From positions 1-64,000 of the forward strand of contig CAZOOK010000009.1 of assembly GCA_964581385.1 (NCBI GenBank): a DNA stretch of 64,000 bases. The letters are read 5' to 3'. This document shows positions 32,710-41,090 of the stretch, one piece after another. This stretch comes from CAZOOK01 sp964581385. Its GTDB lineage: Bacteria > Pseudomonadota > Gammaproteobacteria > Nevskiales > Nevskiaceae. The position numbers were made by a program, and so were the translations under genes. Below the pieces are notes generated by a model. It was not told the DNA's origin. It did no database searches and saw only the letters and a list, made by a program, of their open reading frames with translations. How positions within the stretch are numbered: position 1 is the first letter of the stretch; each line of letters starts with the position of its first letter.

Positions 32710-34070
32710 GCGACCATCAAGCGCTGACGACGAACACAGCGTCAGAACCGCCCGGACCCGTCAGCTTTTGGGAGGCTTTCCGTTTCTGGTTGAAGCTTGG
32801 CTTTATCAGTTTCGGCGGTCCTGCGGGACAGATCGCGATCATGCACGCGGAGCTGGTCGAACGACGGCGCTGGATCAGCGAAAAACGCTTCCTGCACGCA
32901 CTGAACTATTGCATGGTGCTGCCCGGTCCGGAAGCCCAGCAGCTCGCGACCTACATCGGCTGGCTGATGCATCGCACCTGGGGCGGTGTAGTCGCAGGCG
33001 CAATGTTCGTGCTGCCATCGCTGTTCATCCTGATCGCGCTGTCGTGGGTCTATATCGCGTTCGGGGATGTGCCCTTCGTGTCAGGATTGTTCTATGGCGT
33101 CAAACCCGCGGTGGCCGCCATTGTCGTGCAGGCAGCGCATCGTATCGGCTCCCGTGCATTGAAGAACAATGTGCTGTGGGCAATCACCGCTGCATCGTTT
33201 GTCGCGATTTTCGCACTCGGGTTGCCGTTTCCGCTGATCGTCGCCAGTGCTGCACTGATTGGTTACCTCGGCGGTCGCATTGCGCCGGATAAATTCAAAG
33301 CGGGCGGCGGCCACGGCGCGGAAAGCAAATCTTACGGCGCAGCGCTGATCGACGACGATACGCCGACACCCGACCACGCACGCTTTCACTGGATGCAGCT
33401 GATGCGCGTGGTCGTGGTGGGCGCGCTGCTGTGGGCCTTACCGATGGCGACACTGATCGCGACCCGAGGCTGGAACGATACGCTGACGCAGATGGGGTGG
33501 TTCTTTACTAAAGCAGCACTGCTGACCTTCGGCGGCGCCTACGCCGTCCTGCCCTATGTTTATCAGGGTGCCACCGGCTACTACGGCTGGGTTACGCCCA
33601 CGCAGATGATCGACGGTCTCGGCCTCGGCGAGACCACACCGGGACCGCTGATCATGGTGGTGGCTTTCGTCGGTTTCGTCGGCGGCTACGTGAAAGCGTT
33701 ATTCGGTCCGGATCTGCTGTTCGCCGCGGGCGCGGCGGCGGCGGCGCTGGTGACATGGTTCACTTTCCTGCCGTCGTTCCTGTTCATCCTGGCCGGCGGC
33801 CCGCTCGTGGAATCGACGCACGACGACCTCAAGTTCACGGCGCCGCTGACTGCCATCACCGCGGCGGTGGTCGGCGTCATCCTCAATCTGGCGCTGTTCT
33901 TCGGCTATCACGTGCTGTGGCCGAAGGGCTTCTACGGCAGCTTCGATTGGATCTCCGCATTGATCGCGATCGCGGCGGCGGTGGCGCTATTCCGGTTCAA
34001 GCGCAACGTGATTCACGTCATCGCGGCGTGCGCGGTGATCGGACTGGTCGTGAAAATCTCCATCCATTGA
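32706..34070 (+). CDS. chrA: Chromate efflux transporter ChrA
   Basis: This 454-residue inner-membrane transporter of the CHR family is of the long two-domain type. The duplicated motifs are visible: LGFISFGGPAGQIAIMHAEL and MVLPGPEAQQLATYIGWL in the first half, ALLTFGGAYAVLPYVYQG and GETTPGPLIMVVAFVGFVGG in the second. About ten to twelve membrane segments follow the hydrophobicity. It exports chromate. The start overlaps the chrB stop. Confidence 0.95.
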   Translation: MSDHQALTTNTASEPPGPVSFWEAFRFWLKLGFISFGGPAGQIAIMHAELVERRRWISEKRFLHALNYCMVLPGPEAQQLATYIGWLMHRTWGGVVAGAMFVLPSLFILIALSWVYIAFGDVPFVSGLFYGVKPAVAAIVVQAAHRIGSRALKNNVLWAITAASFVAIFALGLPFPLIVASAALIGYLGGRIAPDKFKAGGGHGAESKSYGAALIDDDTPTPDHARFHWMQLMRVVVVGALLWALPMATLIATRGWNDTLTQMGWFFTKAALLTFGGAYAVLPYVYQGATGYYGWVTPTQMIDGLGLGETTPGPLIMVVAFVGFVGGYVKALFGPDLLFAAGAAAAALVTWFTFLPSFLFILAGGPLVESTHDDLKFTAPLTAITAAVVGVILNLALFFGYHVLWPKGFYGSFDWISALIAIAAAVALFRFKRNVIHVIAACAVIGLVVKISIH

Positions 34071-34106
34071 TACGCGTGTGGATACGCGCGCATACGGCAC
34101 TGACCG

Positions 34107-36485
34107 TCAGGCCGCCGTGCGTCCGCGTCCGCGTCCGCCGCCCCAATGCGAGCCGCGCAGCCAAGTGCGCAATTGATCTTCCGGCAGCGGCGGGCTCATG
34201 AAATAGCCCTGCGCCTGATCGCAGCCGAGAAAGCGCAAGCGTTCGAAACAATGTTGATCCTCGACGCCTTCGGCGATGACTCTGAGCCCGAGGTTGTGGG
34301 CCAGATCGATAGTGGAACGCACGATCGCCAGATCATGCGCGTCGTTGACCATATTGCGCACGAAGGTTTGATCAATCTTCATCTCGTCCACCGGCAGCTT
34401 CTTCAGATAGGAGAGTGACGAATAACCGGTGCCGAAGTCATCGATGGACAGTTGCACTCCGACTGCGTCCAGCTCTTTGAGGGTGTTCAGAGCCAGCGTC
34501 GGATCCTGCATGAAGCTGCTTTCGGTGATTTCCAGCGCGATGCGGTCGGCCGGCACGCGATGCCGGTCGAGCAGGCGGTGGAGCAGCTGCGGCAATTCGG
34601 GATCAAGCAGATCGCGCGTTGAAATATTGATCGACATTTTCAGATCGATACCGTCGACGATCCAGCGACCGCAATCGCGCAAGGCGGCATCGAGCACCCA
34701 TTGCGTGATTACGCGGATGTAACCGGTGCGCTCAGCGAACGGCAGAAAATCGTAAGGGGCAAGCATGCCGCGTTGCGGATGATTCCAGCGCACCAGCGCT
34801 TCGACGCCGCAGACGGTTGCGCTGCGCAGATCGATCTTCGGCTGATACCAGATGCGCAGTTCATTGCGCTCGACGGCCCGCCGCAGCTCGCTGAGCAGCG
34901 ACAGTTGATCCTGCCGTTCGGTCTCGGTCAGCGGATCGAATAAGACGAAGCCTAAATTGCCCTGCTTGGCGGCGTACATCGCCGCGTCGGCATGCCGGAT
35001 CAGCGTCGATGGATCGTCACCATCGGTGGGAAAGGTGGCGATGCCGAGGCTCGCGCCGACGTCGATGGACTGACCTTCGATCGACACCGGCGTTTCGAGT
35101 TCGCGCAGGATGCGTTGAGCAACATCACACACATCGTCGGCGGTGTTGACCGGCAGCACGATGCCGAATTCGTCACCGCCGAGACGGGCAACGATGCCGC
35201 TATGGCCGAGCAGATCGCGCAGGCGCCCCGCGACATTCTTCAGCACTGCGTCACCGACCTCGTGGCCAAGAGAGCTGTTGATGATCTTGAAACGATCGAG
35301 ATCCATCATGATCACCGCGAACCGTCCGCCACCGTTTTGCCGCCGTTGGATGTGTTCGAGGACGCCGGCATTGAACTTCAGCCGGTTCGGCAGGCCGGTG
35401 AGCGGATCTTCATACGCGAGACGCAGGATTTTCTCTTCACGCTCGGCGATGCCGTATCGCATGTGGTTGAGGCTGTCGGCGAGTACTGCGATTTCGCCGG
35501 TGTGACCGGTTTCGATCGGCACGCTGTAGTCACCTTCGCGGATGCGCGCGGCGCTGTTCGTGATCGTTGCCAGCGGGCGCGTGATGCTGCGTGCCACGAA
35601 ATAGCTGGCGACGGCCGACACCAGCAGGCTATAGACCGACAGCAGGAACAGCGCCGTGCGCAATCGCGAGAATGGCGCCATTGCCTCGTCCAGCGAACGC
35701 TGCAGCACCGCGATGACGTGATCCGTGTCGGTGGTTCCGAGCGGAACCAGCCGGCTTTCATAGGTCTGGTCGGCGAGCGTCAGCGTCACGGCTGCGTTGG
35801 TCTCGATTGCTCCATTTCGCAGCTGCTCGGCCAGCGGCGCCCGCAGCGCGGCCGGCAGAGTCGAAACCAGTTGATGCCAGCCGCCGCCGTTGCGGCTAAG
35901 GAACGATATGTGCAGGCCAGTGACGTTATTGAGCTCAGTGGCGACACGGTCATCGATTGCGAAGCCGGCCGCGATCCATGCAATCAGCAGTGGCGCTCTC
36001 ACCGGCACGATGACCAGCTGATAGGCCACACCATCCACCACCCGGATTGCGGACGCCTGCCCTTGTTCGCGCGCCAGCCGCATCAGATCCGGGAACGGGA
36101 AGCTGTGGCGGCCGGTGCCGATATCCGACAGCGTGTCCGCGAGCAGCGTGCCGTCGCTCGACGACAGCATCATCAGGCTGGCGTGAATGCGCTCGCTGTG
36201 GTTTTTAAGGACCGAATCCATCGTCGGCAAATCGTTCGTCGCAATCGCTTCGCGGAAGCGGAAATCGGTGGCCAGCAGCATTGACGATTGCGCCAGCTGC
36301 TGGCGGCGCAGTTCGAGCTGCTGGCGAAATACCCGCTCACCGGTCTGGAGTTCGTCGTCGATGGTGTAGCGGGCCTGGCGTGTGTTGACCGCGTTGACCA
36401 GTACAAATGAAGTGGCCTCGACCAGCGTCAGCAGGATCGCAAAGAACAGGATGATTCTGCTGCTGAGACGTTCGACCTTGAACAT
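34107..36485 (-). CDS. Membrane GGDEF-EAL protein (c-di-GMP turnover) with HAMP and periplasmic sensor
   Basis: This 792-residue protein has a first membrane helix at about 9-30, a periplasmic sensor region of about 250 residues (dCache/CHASE-like, no family called), a second helix at about 278-300, HAMP (SITRPLATITNSAARIREGD), then GGDEF with an intact RLGGDEFGIVL (about 431-441), and EAL with GVEALVRWNHP (about 561) and DDFGTGYSSLSYLKKLPVDE. Both active sites look complete, so it could make or degrade c-di-GMP. It lies seven bases downstream of the cupredoxin-like gene and is probably coupled to it functionally. Confidence 0.93.
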   Translation of the reverse strand: MFKVERLSSRIILFFAILLTLVEATSFVLVNAVNTRQARYTIDDELQTGERVFRQQLELRRQQLAQSSMLLATDFRFREAIATNDLPTMDSVLKNHSERIHASLMMLSSSDGTLLADTLSDIGTGRHSFPFPDLMRLAREQGQASAIRVVDGVAYQLVIVPVRAPLLIAWIAAGFAIDDRVATELNNVTGLHISFLSRNGGGWHQLVSTLPAALRAPLAEQLRNGAIETNAAVTLTLADQTYESRLVPLGTTDTDHVIAVLQRSLDEAMAPFSRLRTALFLLSVYSLLVSAVASYFVARSITRPLATITNSAARIREGDYSVPIETGHTGEIAVLADSLNHMRYGIAEREEKILRLAYEDPLTGLPNRLKFNAGVLEHIQRRQNGGGRFAVIMMDLDRFKIINSSLGHEVGDAVLKNVAGRLRDLLGHSGIVARLGGDEFGIVLPVNTADDVCDVAQRILRELETPVSIEGQSIDVGASLGIATFPTDGDDPSTLIRHADAAMYAAKQGNLGFVLFDPLTETERQDQLSLLSELRRAVERNELRIWYQPKIDLRSATVCGVEALVRWNHPQRGMLAPYDFLPFAERTGYIRVITQWVLDAALRDCGRWIVDGIDLKMSINISTRDLLDPELPQLLHRLLDRHRVPADRIALEITESSFMQDPTLALNTLKELDAVGVQLSIDDFGTGYSSLSYLKKLPVDEMKIDQTFVRNMVNDAHDLAIVRSTIDLAHNLGLRVIAEGVEDQHCFERLRFLGCDQAQGYFMSPPLPEDQLRTWLRGSHWGGGRGRGRTAA

Positions 36486-36492
36486 GGTGTCC

Positions 36493-37128
36493 TTACCGGT
36501 CCTGCATCGACATCGGCGGTGGGCCGAGCACGAGAGCGTACTCTTCCTCCGCGTTGCTATCGGCGGTCAGTGTTAGCGGCCGCGGCGGCGACTCCACGTC
36601 GAGTCGCGGATGCCATAGTCGCAGTTGGTATGCGCCGGCCGGCAGCTGCTCAATGCGTGCCTTGCCCTCGGAGCCGGTCTTTGCGAAATACGGCGTATCG
36701 ACGACGTAGACGAACGCCAGCATGCGCTCGTGAATGTTGCAGCCGAGCACGACCAGTCCCGGCTTGTCGAACACAACTGGCTCGACGGATGTCCCGGAAT
36801 AAAGTTCGAGCTTGAAAATCTTCGATGGCGAAAACGAATAAATTTCGTGACGGATGTTGTCGTGGTTTGGAAACGCAATCGCGCCGCCGCTGCGCAGCAC
36901 GGTTACGTATGGCACGAACTGCTTGTTGACTTCATCGATCGTGGCACCCGCCGCTTTGCCAGTCATCGGTGCTTCGCTGGCCGGCACTGCATAGACCACA
37001 GCATTTGCGACGGGTATTCCGGATTCGTCGCCGACGCGCACGGTGATCGAGGCCGCCACGGCGAGCGCTGGCGACAGTCCCCACAGGGCGATCAGTAGCA
37101 ATTCCGGCGCAGTGGGCGAAAATTTCAC
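36493..37128 (-). CDS. Periplasmic cupredoxin-like protein (methylamine-utilisation-protein type)
   Basis: This 211-residue protein has a signal peptide (MKFSPTAPELLLIALWGLSP..., cleavage near residue 26). The cupredoxin core shows copper-type ligands: FPNHDNIRHEIYSFS (His94) and VVLGCNIHERMLAFVYV (Cys130, His133, Met136). A beta-sandwich tail (AGAYQLRLWHPRLD) follows. I prefer the GTG at 37128, which has GGCGAGG upstream; an ATG at 37158 would add ten residues in front of the signal peptide. Its stop is seven bases from the GGDEF-EAL gene, a pairing that suggests it feeds the sensor. No methylamine dehydrogenase genes are present. Confidence 0.82.
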   Translation of the reverse strand: MKFSPTAPELLLIALWGLSPALAVAASITVRVGDESGIPVANAVVYAVPASEAPMTGKAAGATIDEVNKQFVPYVTVLRSGGAIAFPNHDNIRHEIYSFSPSKIFKLELYSGTSVEPVVFDKPGLVVLGCNIHERMLAFVYVVDTPYFAKTGSEGKARIEQLPAGAYQLRLWHPRLDVESPPRPLTLTADSNAEEEYALVLGPPPMSMQDR

Positions 37129-37158
37129 TGGGACCTCGCCGTGGCGGAGGCATGACAA

Positions 37159-37483
37159 TGCCGCGCTATATCAGCGCTGCAGCGCAAAGCGCCTCGCATC
37201 CAAAACCCCATGAGCCACGTCATGCTTCGTCGCTCCACACTTCATGTTTACCCCGAGGCACATAGCACAGCAGCGCTTGGGCCTTCGAAACCATGGTTTT
37301 CTAATGAATAGTTCGGCAGAACCTAGCCAGACTTAAGCTTAAACTCAGCGGGGACACCAGTTTTGATGTCGCCCGGCAGACGGTTGCAGATCACTATCCA
37401 TAACCTAGTGTATACGACGTAGATATTGGATATAAATGACTTTTTTTAAGGTTTTTTGAACCCGGCATCTCCTGCGACCGATG
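37159..37483. other. Intergenic region between the cupredoxin operon and waaF
   Basis: About 325 bp without a gene. The left part should hold the promoter of the cupredoxin/GGDEF-EAL operon. The stretch 37400-37460 is very AT-rich, with TGTATAC, GATATTGGATATAAATG and runs of T, so it is a possible promoter region or the 3' end of the waaF transcript. No convincing hairpin terminator was seen. Confidence 0.5.
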
Positions 37484-38500
37484 TTACTTTGCTTGTAATT
37501 GTTCCATCACCTCGGTCGCGGCAATCCCGCGCAGACAATTCAAATGCCCCAGCGGGCACTCGCGCTCGAAACAGGGGCTGCATGACAGCTCCCGATAGAC
37601 GATGCGCGCATTCGCAGACAATGGCGGCGTCATCTTCGGCGAGGAACTGCCATAGATCGCCACCAGCCGCGTACCCACCGCCGCGGCCACATGCATCAGA
37701 CCGGAGTCATTGCTCACTGCCGCTTCGCTGACGCTGAGCAGATCGACGACATCGACCAGTTGCGTGCGGCCGGTCAGATCGAACACGAATGCGTGCGACT
37801 GCGTGATTGCTTCGCCAAGTTCGCGCTCTTTTGCCGAGCCGAACACCCACACCTGCCATCCGCTCGCGGACAGTGTTGCCGCCAACTCCGCGAAGCGTTC
37901 TGCCGGCCAGCGCTTGGCCGGACCATATTCGGCGCCCGGCATCAGCGCGATCGCCGGACGCTGTCGATCGAGATGCAATTGTGCGATCAGCTCCTGCGCA
38001 CGCAACTTGTCGGCGCGCAGGCGCGGTTGCGGAACGGCCGGTGCGGCCACGTCGGCGCTGTCTTCTGCGAGCGCGAGGAACTGCTGCACTGTCGTCGGCA
38101 AGCGTTTCCGGTCAAGCGGCCGCAGATCGTTGAGGAGACCATAACGAAGTTCGCGACGGAAACCGATCCGCCGCGGAATGTCCGCGAAGAACGGCACCAA
38201 TGCGGATTTCCACGATCCCGGCAGCACGATCGCGCGCGCATAGCCGTGTCCGCGCAACGAGCGTCCGAGCGCGCGTCGCACGCCGAAGCCAAACTCCCCG
38301 TGGCCGAGCCGCAGTTCGATGCCGGCGCGCACCTCCGGCATACGCTGCAGGATCGGCAGCGACCAGCCCGGCGCCACTACATCGATCGCCGCCTCCGGCC
38401 AGCGCTGCTTGAGGCGCATGAACAGCGCCTGCGCCATCACCATATCGCCAACCCAGGCGGGACCGACGACGAGAATGTCATTGCCTGCGGATTTACGCAT
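37484..38500 (-). CDS. waaF: ADP-heptose--LPS heptosyltransferase II
   Basis: This 338-residue GT9-family enzyme adds the second L-glycero-D-manno-heptose to the LPS inner core at the cytoplasmic face. The opening ILVVGPAWVGDMVMAQALF, the domain junction ALMPGAEYGPAKRWPAERFA (about 183-202) and SNDSGLMHVAAAVGTRLVAIYGSSSP (about 256-281) are the standard motifs. SCSPCFERECPLGHLNCL near the end is the Cys-rich segment typical of WaaF. Length is normal. No other LPS gene adjoins it. Confidence 0.93.
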   Translation of the reverse strand: MRKSAGNDILVVGPAWVGDMVMAQALFMRLKQRWPEAAIDVVAPGWSLPILQRMPEVRAGIELRLGHGEFGFGVRRALGRSLRGHGYARAIVLPGSWKSALVPFFADIPRRIGFRRELRYGLLNDLRPLDRKRLPTTVQQFLALAEDSADVAAPAVPQPRLRADKLRAQELIAQLHLDRQRPAIALMPGAEYGPAKRWPAERFAELAATLSASGWQVWVFGSAKERELGEAITQSHAFVFDLTGRTQLVDVVDLLSVSEAAVSNDSGLMHVAAAVGTRLVAIYGSSSPKMTPPLSANARIVYRELSCSPCFERECPLGHLNCLRGIAATEVMEQLQAK

Positions 38501-38667
38501 GCGGTAATCATGTGCTGAAAAGCGGATTTTGAAGCACTCCGCACGATAAAGCCCGCGCGATTTCGACCAGCCGGATCGGAAATGGGGGAAACCGCCTTCG
38601 GAAAGGCCGGCCGATACAACAATGGAAGGCTGCGGCTCTGATCAGGCAGGTCGCTTTATTGAAGGTC

Positions 38668-38687
38668 AAACGACTGACCAGTCATTT
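38668..38687. promoter_or_regulatory. Candidate TetR-type operator
   Basis: AAACGACTGACCAGTCATTT is a 20-bp imperfect palindrome (16 of 20 positions symmetric) centred on ACCAG/CTGGT-like halves, a form common for TetR/AcrR operators. It lies about 110 bp upstream of the HD-domain gene at 38799. No TetR gene is adjacent. Confidence 0.4.
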
Positions 38688-38798
38688 GTGTCGAACCGTC
38701 CCGAAGGGTCGAGGTCTAGAAGTCACTCATCTAAAAAACCAGACACAACGGCCGATATAACCCTAAAGTAACGCCTGTGGACGGTTGCAGAGGTGGTT

Positions 38799-39827
38799 AT
38801 GAGTACAGAGCCGTTTAACATGGTGACGGGAATTTCCCAGCCAACCGAGGCAACGCTGCAAAGCGGATTCGATCCGTTCTGGCAGTGGGAACAAATCCAT
38901 CTGCGCGTGAAAATGGTGCTGCGCCAGCAGATCGCAGGCTTGCAGTCCGCTGGCAACCAGCACGTGAAATGGCTGCAGCTCCAGGAAATCACAGATCCGG
39001 AGTTCGTGAACAACATCGTTAAGCTTGCCACCGAGATCGATGAGATCAGTGGAAAGGCAACGGACGCCAGCGTTTTCGCGATAACCCAGCTTGGCCTTAC
39101 CGGCTGTCCGGTTACGCATTCGATGCGCACCGCTTTCGTCAGCAGCCTCATCGCGCGTGACCTGGGCATGAGCGAGGCGGAGCGGCAGGTGCTGGTGTGC
39201 GCGGCGTTGACGATGAACATCGCCATGATCGATCTGCAGGAAACTCTCCACAAGCAAACAGGACCACTCAGCGTTGCGCAGCGCACGGCAATCAAAACGC
39301 ATCCTACCCGCGGCCGGGAATGCCTGGAAACGTTCGGCATCTCCAACCAGGACTGGCTGCGCGCGGTGGCGGAACATCACGAAATTGCCGGTGGCAAGGG
39401 TTATCCAGCGGGGCTGACCACGGTATTCCCCCTCGCGGAAGTGATTCAGTACGCCGACACATACTGTGCGATGACCAGACCCCGTGCCAATCGCAAGGCA
39501 CTGCAGTCCAACCGCGCTGCTTACAAGCTGTTCATCGCCGCGACCGCGCGCACCAGTTCGATTCCGGCGCTGATCGTCAAGATGCTCGGGATCTACTCCC
39601 CAGGCAGTTTTGTGAAGCTGGCAAATGGCGAAATTGCCGTGGTTGTACGCCGTGGGCAGGTGGCAAAGGCGCCGAAAGTCTGCAGCTTATGCGACCGCAC
39701 GGGCGTGAGTTACACCACCCCCACGCACCGCGACACAGCCGTACCCGAATTTGCTGTTATCGACATGGTGCCGGCCGAGGAAGTGAAACTCCCTATGAAT
39801 CCCTCAAAGTTGTTCGGTTACGAGTAG
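38799..39827 (+). CDS. HD-GYP-like protein lacking the HD dyad
   Basis: This 342-residue protein aligns by eye with HD-GYP domains over about 100-235. The first His is kept (THSMRTAFVSSLIAR, His107), as are THPTRGRECLE, the HH pair in EHHEIAGGKGYPAG (His193-His194 with the GYP signature) and YADTYCAMTRPRANR. The HD dyad itself is absent: the segment reads LVCAALTMNIAMID, with Met139-Asn140 in place of His-Asp. A metal-dependent phosphodiesterase activity is therefore doubtful; a c-di-GMP binding or regulatory role is possible. The ATG has AGAGGTGG before it. The 298 bp on its left hold only the candidate operator. Confidence 0.83.
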   Translation: MSTEPFNMVTGISQPTEATLQSGFDPFWQWEQIHLRVKMVLRQQIAGLQSAGNQHVKWLQLQEITDPEFVNNIVKLATEIDEISGKATDASVFAITQLGLTGCPVTHSMRTAFVSSLIARDLGMSEAERQVLVCAALTMNIAMIDLQETLHKQTGPLSVAQRTAIKTHPTRGRECLETFGISNQDWLRAVAEHHEIAGGKGYPAGLTTVFPLAEVIQYADTYCAMTRPRANRKALQSNRAAYKLFIAATARTSSIPALIVKMLGIYSPGSFVKLANGEIAVVVRRGQVAKAPKVCSLCDRTGVSYTTPTHRDTAVPEFAVIDMVPAEEVKLPMNPSKLFGYE

Positions 39828-39893
39828 TTGGGTTTACGAAGTCGCCACCCCCTAGATTAGGGCAGCTGCGCCCAGAAGGGCGCCAGGAGCAGC

Positions 39894-40931
39894 TCAGTCG
39901 CCGGGATATTGCGCCGGCCACGATGCTGCGCTTTCACCTTCGGTAGGCGCGATTACAGCTAGGGCGGCGACGACTTCGGCGAATCCTTCCAGCAGGCGAT
40001 CCGCTTCACCGCGCCGAATTTTCTTCCAGATTTCGTCTAGGCCGCGGTGTCGCTGCGCCGCCGCTCGCCGCGCCAGTGCGATCAGGCCGGCGCGTTCGTC
40101 GCGGCGGCGTGTCGCAGCTTGCAGGCTTTGTTCGTCGGTGCCTTGCAATGCGTGTTCGATCAGATGCGAGAACGCCGCCGCGCCCGCTGACTGCGCCGCC
40201 GTAATGAGCTCGTCGCCGAGCACTTGCAAGTCGTGAATCCGGCCGAGTCGATCCTGCCAATCTGCGAGTTCCGCTGCCAGCTCTTCCGCGGCGGGTATTG
40301 CCCCGGCGAACGGATCGAGCAGGTAACGTACGCGTTTTGCCAGCAGGCGCAGTTCGTGAACCGCTTGATCGTCGGCTTCGGCGTCCAGCGCGGCGACGCG
40401 CGCCGACATTTCTGCGAGCAGCGGGCGCAGGGCATTAGTGCCCGCCTGCGCGAACATTACCGGCAGTGCGTCCGGTGGCATCAGATCCAGGCTTTCGTGC
40501 AGACGCGCCGCAAATGCAATGAACTTGTGCACGGTGTCGCCGCGCACGTGCGCGTATTCTTCAGCAAGCCGCGCCAGCAGGCGGCCGCGCATGAAATGCC
40601 AGCCCGGCACCTGATGCGCACGCATCGCCAGGCGCTGTTCTTCGATCCATGCCAATTGCACTTCGGTATCGCGTGCCGGACCGGTCGCTCGGGCAAGACG
40701 GCGCAGACGCTTGCGCAGCTTGCCGGAGAATGCCACTTCGAGTGGAATCCGATACGCCTGTTCAGTAGCACGCAGGCGGCGCAGCGCCACGCGGAAATCG
40801 TGCAGTGCCTCGGTATCGGCGACGTCGCCGAGCCGTGCGGCGGCGGCGGCAGCCTTGTCGAGATGGCGGGATGCCAGTTCGTGCACCGCGGCGTTGGCGG
40901 ATAGGCCAAGCGGGTCGTCAGCGATGCTCAC
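39894..40931 (-). CDS. CHAD domain protein
   Basis: The product has 345 residues from the GTG at 40931. It is made of CHAD helices: AAVHELASRHLDKAAAAAAR, ALHDFRVALRRLRATEQAY (about 50-68), then RDTEVQLAWIEEQRL, and a second half with AVHELRLLAKRVRYLLDPF and LGRIHDLQVLGDELI. The conserved His and basic residues of these helices bind polyphosphate in studied members. The open frame continues upstream to 41396, but that part is antisense to the secreted phytase-like gene and has no domain similarity, so I start at 40931. Confidence 0.85.
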   Translation of the reverse strand: MSIADDPLGLSANAAVHELASRHLDKAAAAAARLGDVADTEALHDFRVALRRLRATEQAYRIPLEVAFSGKLRKRLRRLARATGPARDTEVQLAWIEEQRLAMRAHQVPGWHFMRGRLLARLAEEYAHVRGDTVHKFIAFAARLHESLDLMPPDALPVMFAQAGTNALRPLLAEMSARVAALDAEADDQAVHELRLLAKRVRYLLDPFAGAIPAAEELAAELADWQDRLGRIHDLQVLGDELITAAQSAGAAAFSHLIEHALQGTDEQSLQAATRRRDERAGLIALARRAAAQRHRGLDEIWKKIRRGEADRLLEGFAEVVAALAVIAPTEGESAASWPAQYPGD

Positions 40932-41090
40932 CACAACTACCCCGGATTCGTTATAGATCGGAACAGAGCCATTATCCGGTGTCGGCTGCACGGGGAACAG
41001 CGCCTGCACAATAATTATGTAACAGAGACGCAATACTTCGTCACGAAAATGCGCTGTTTCTTCCATCCACGCGCATTCGAGGTTCTCAAC

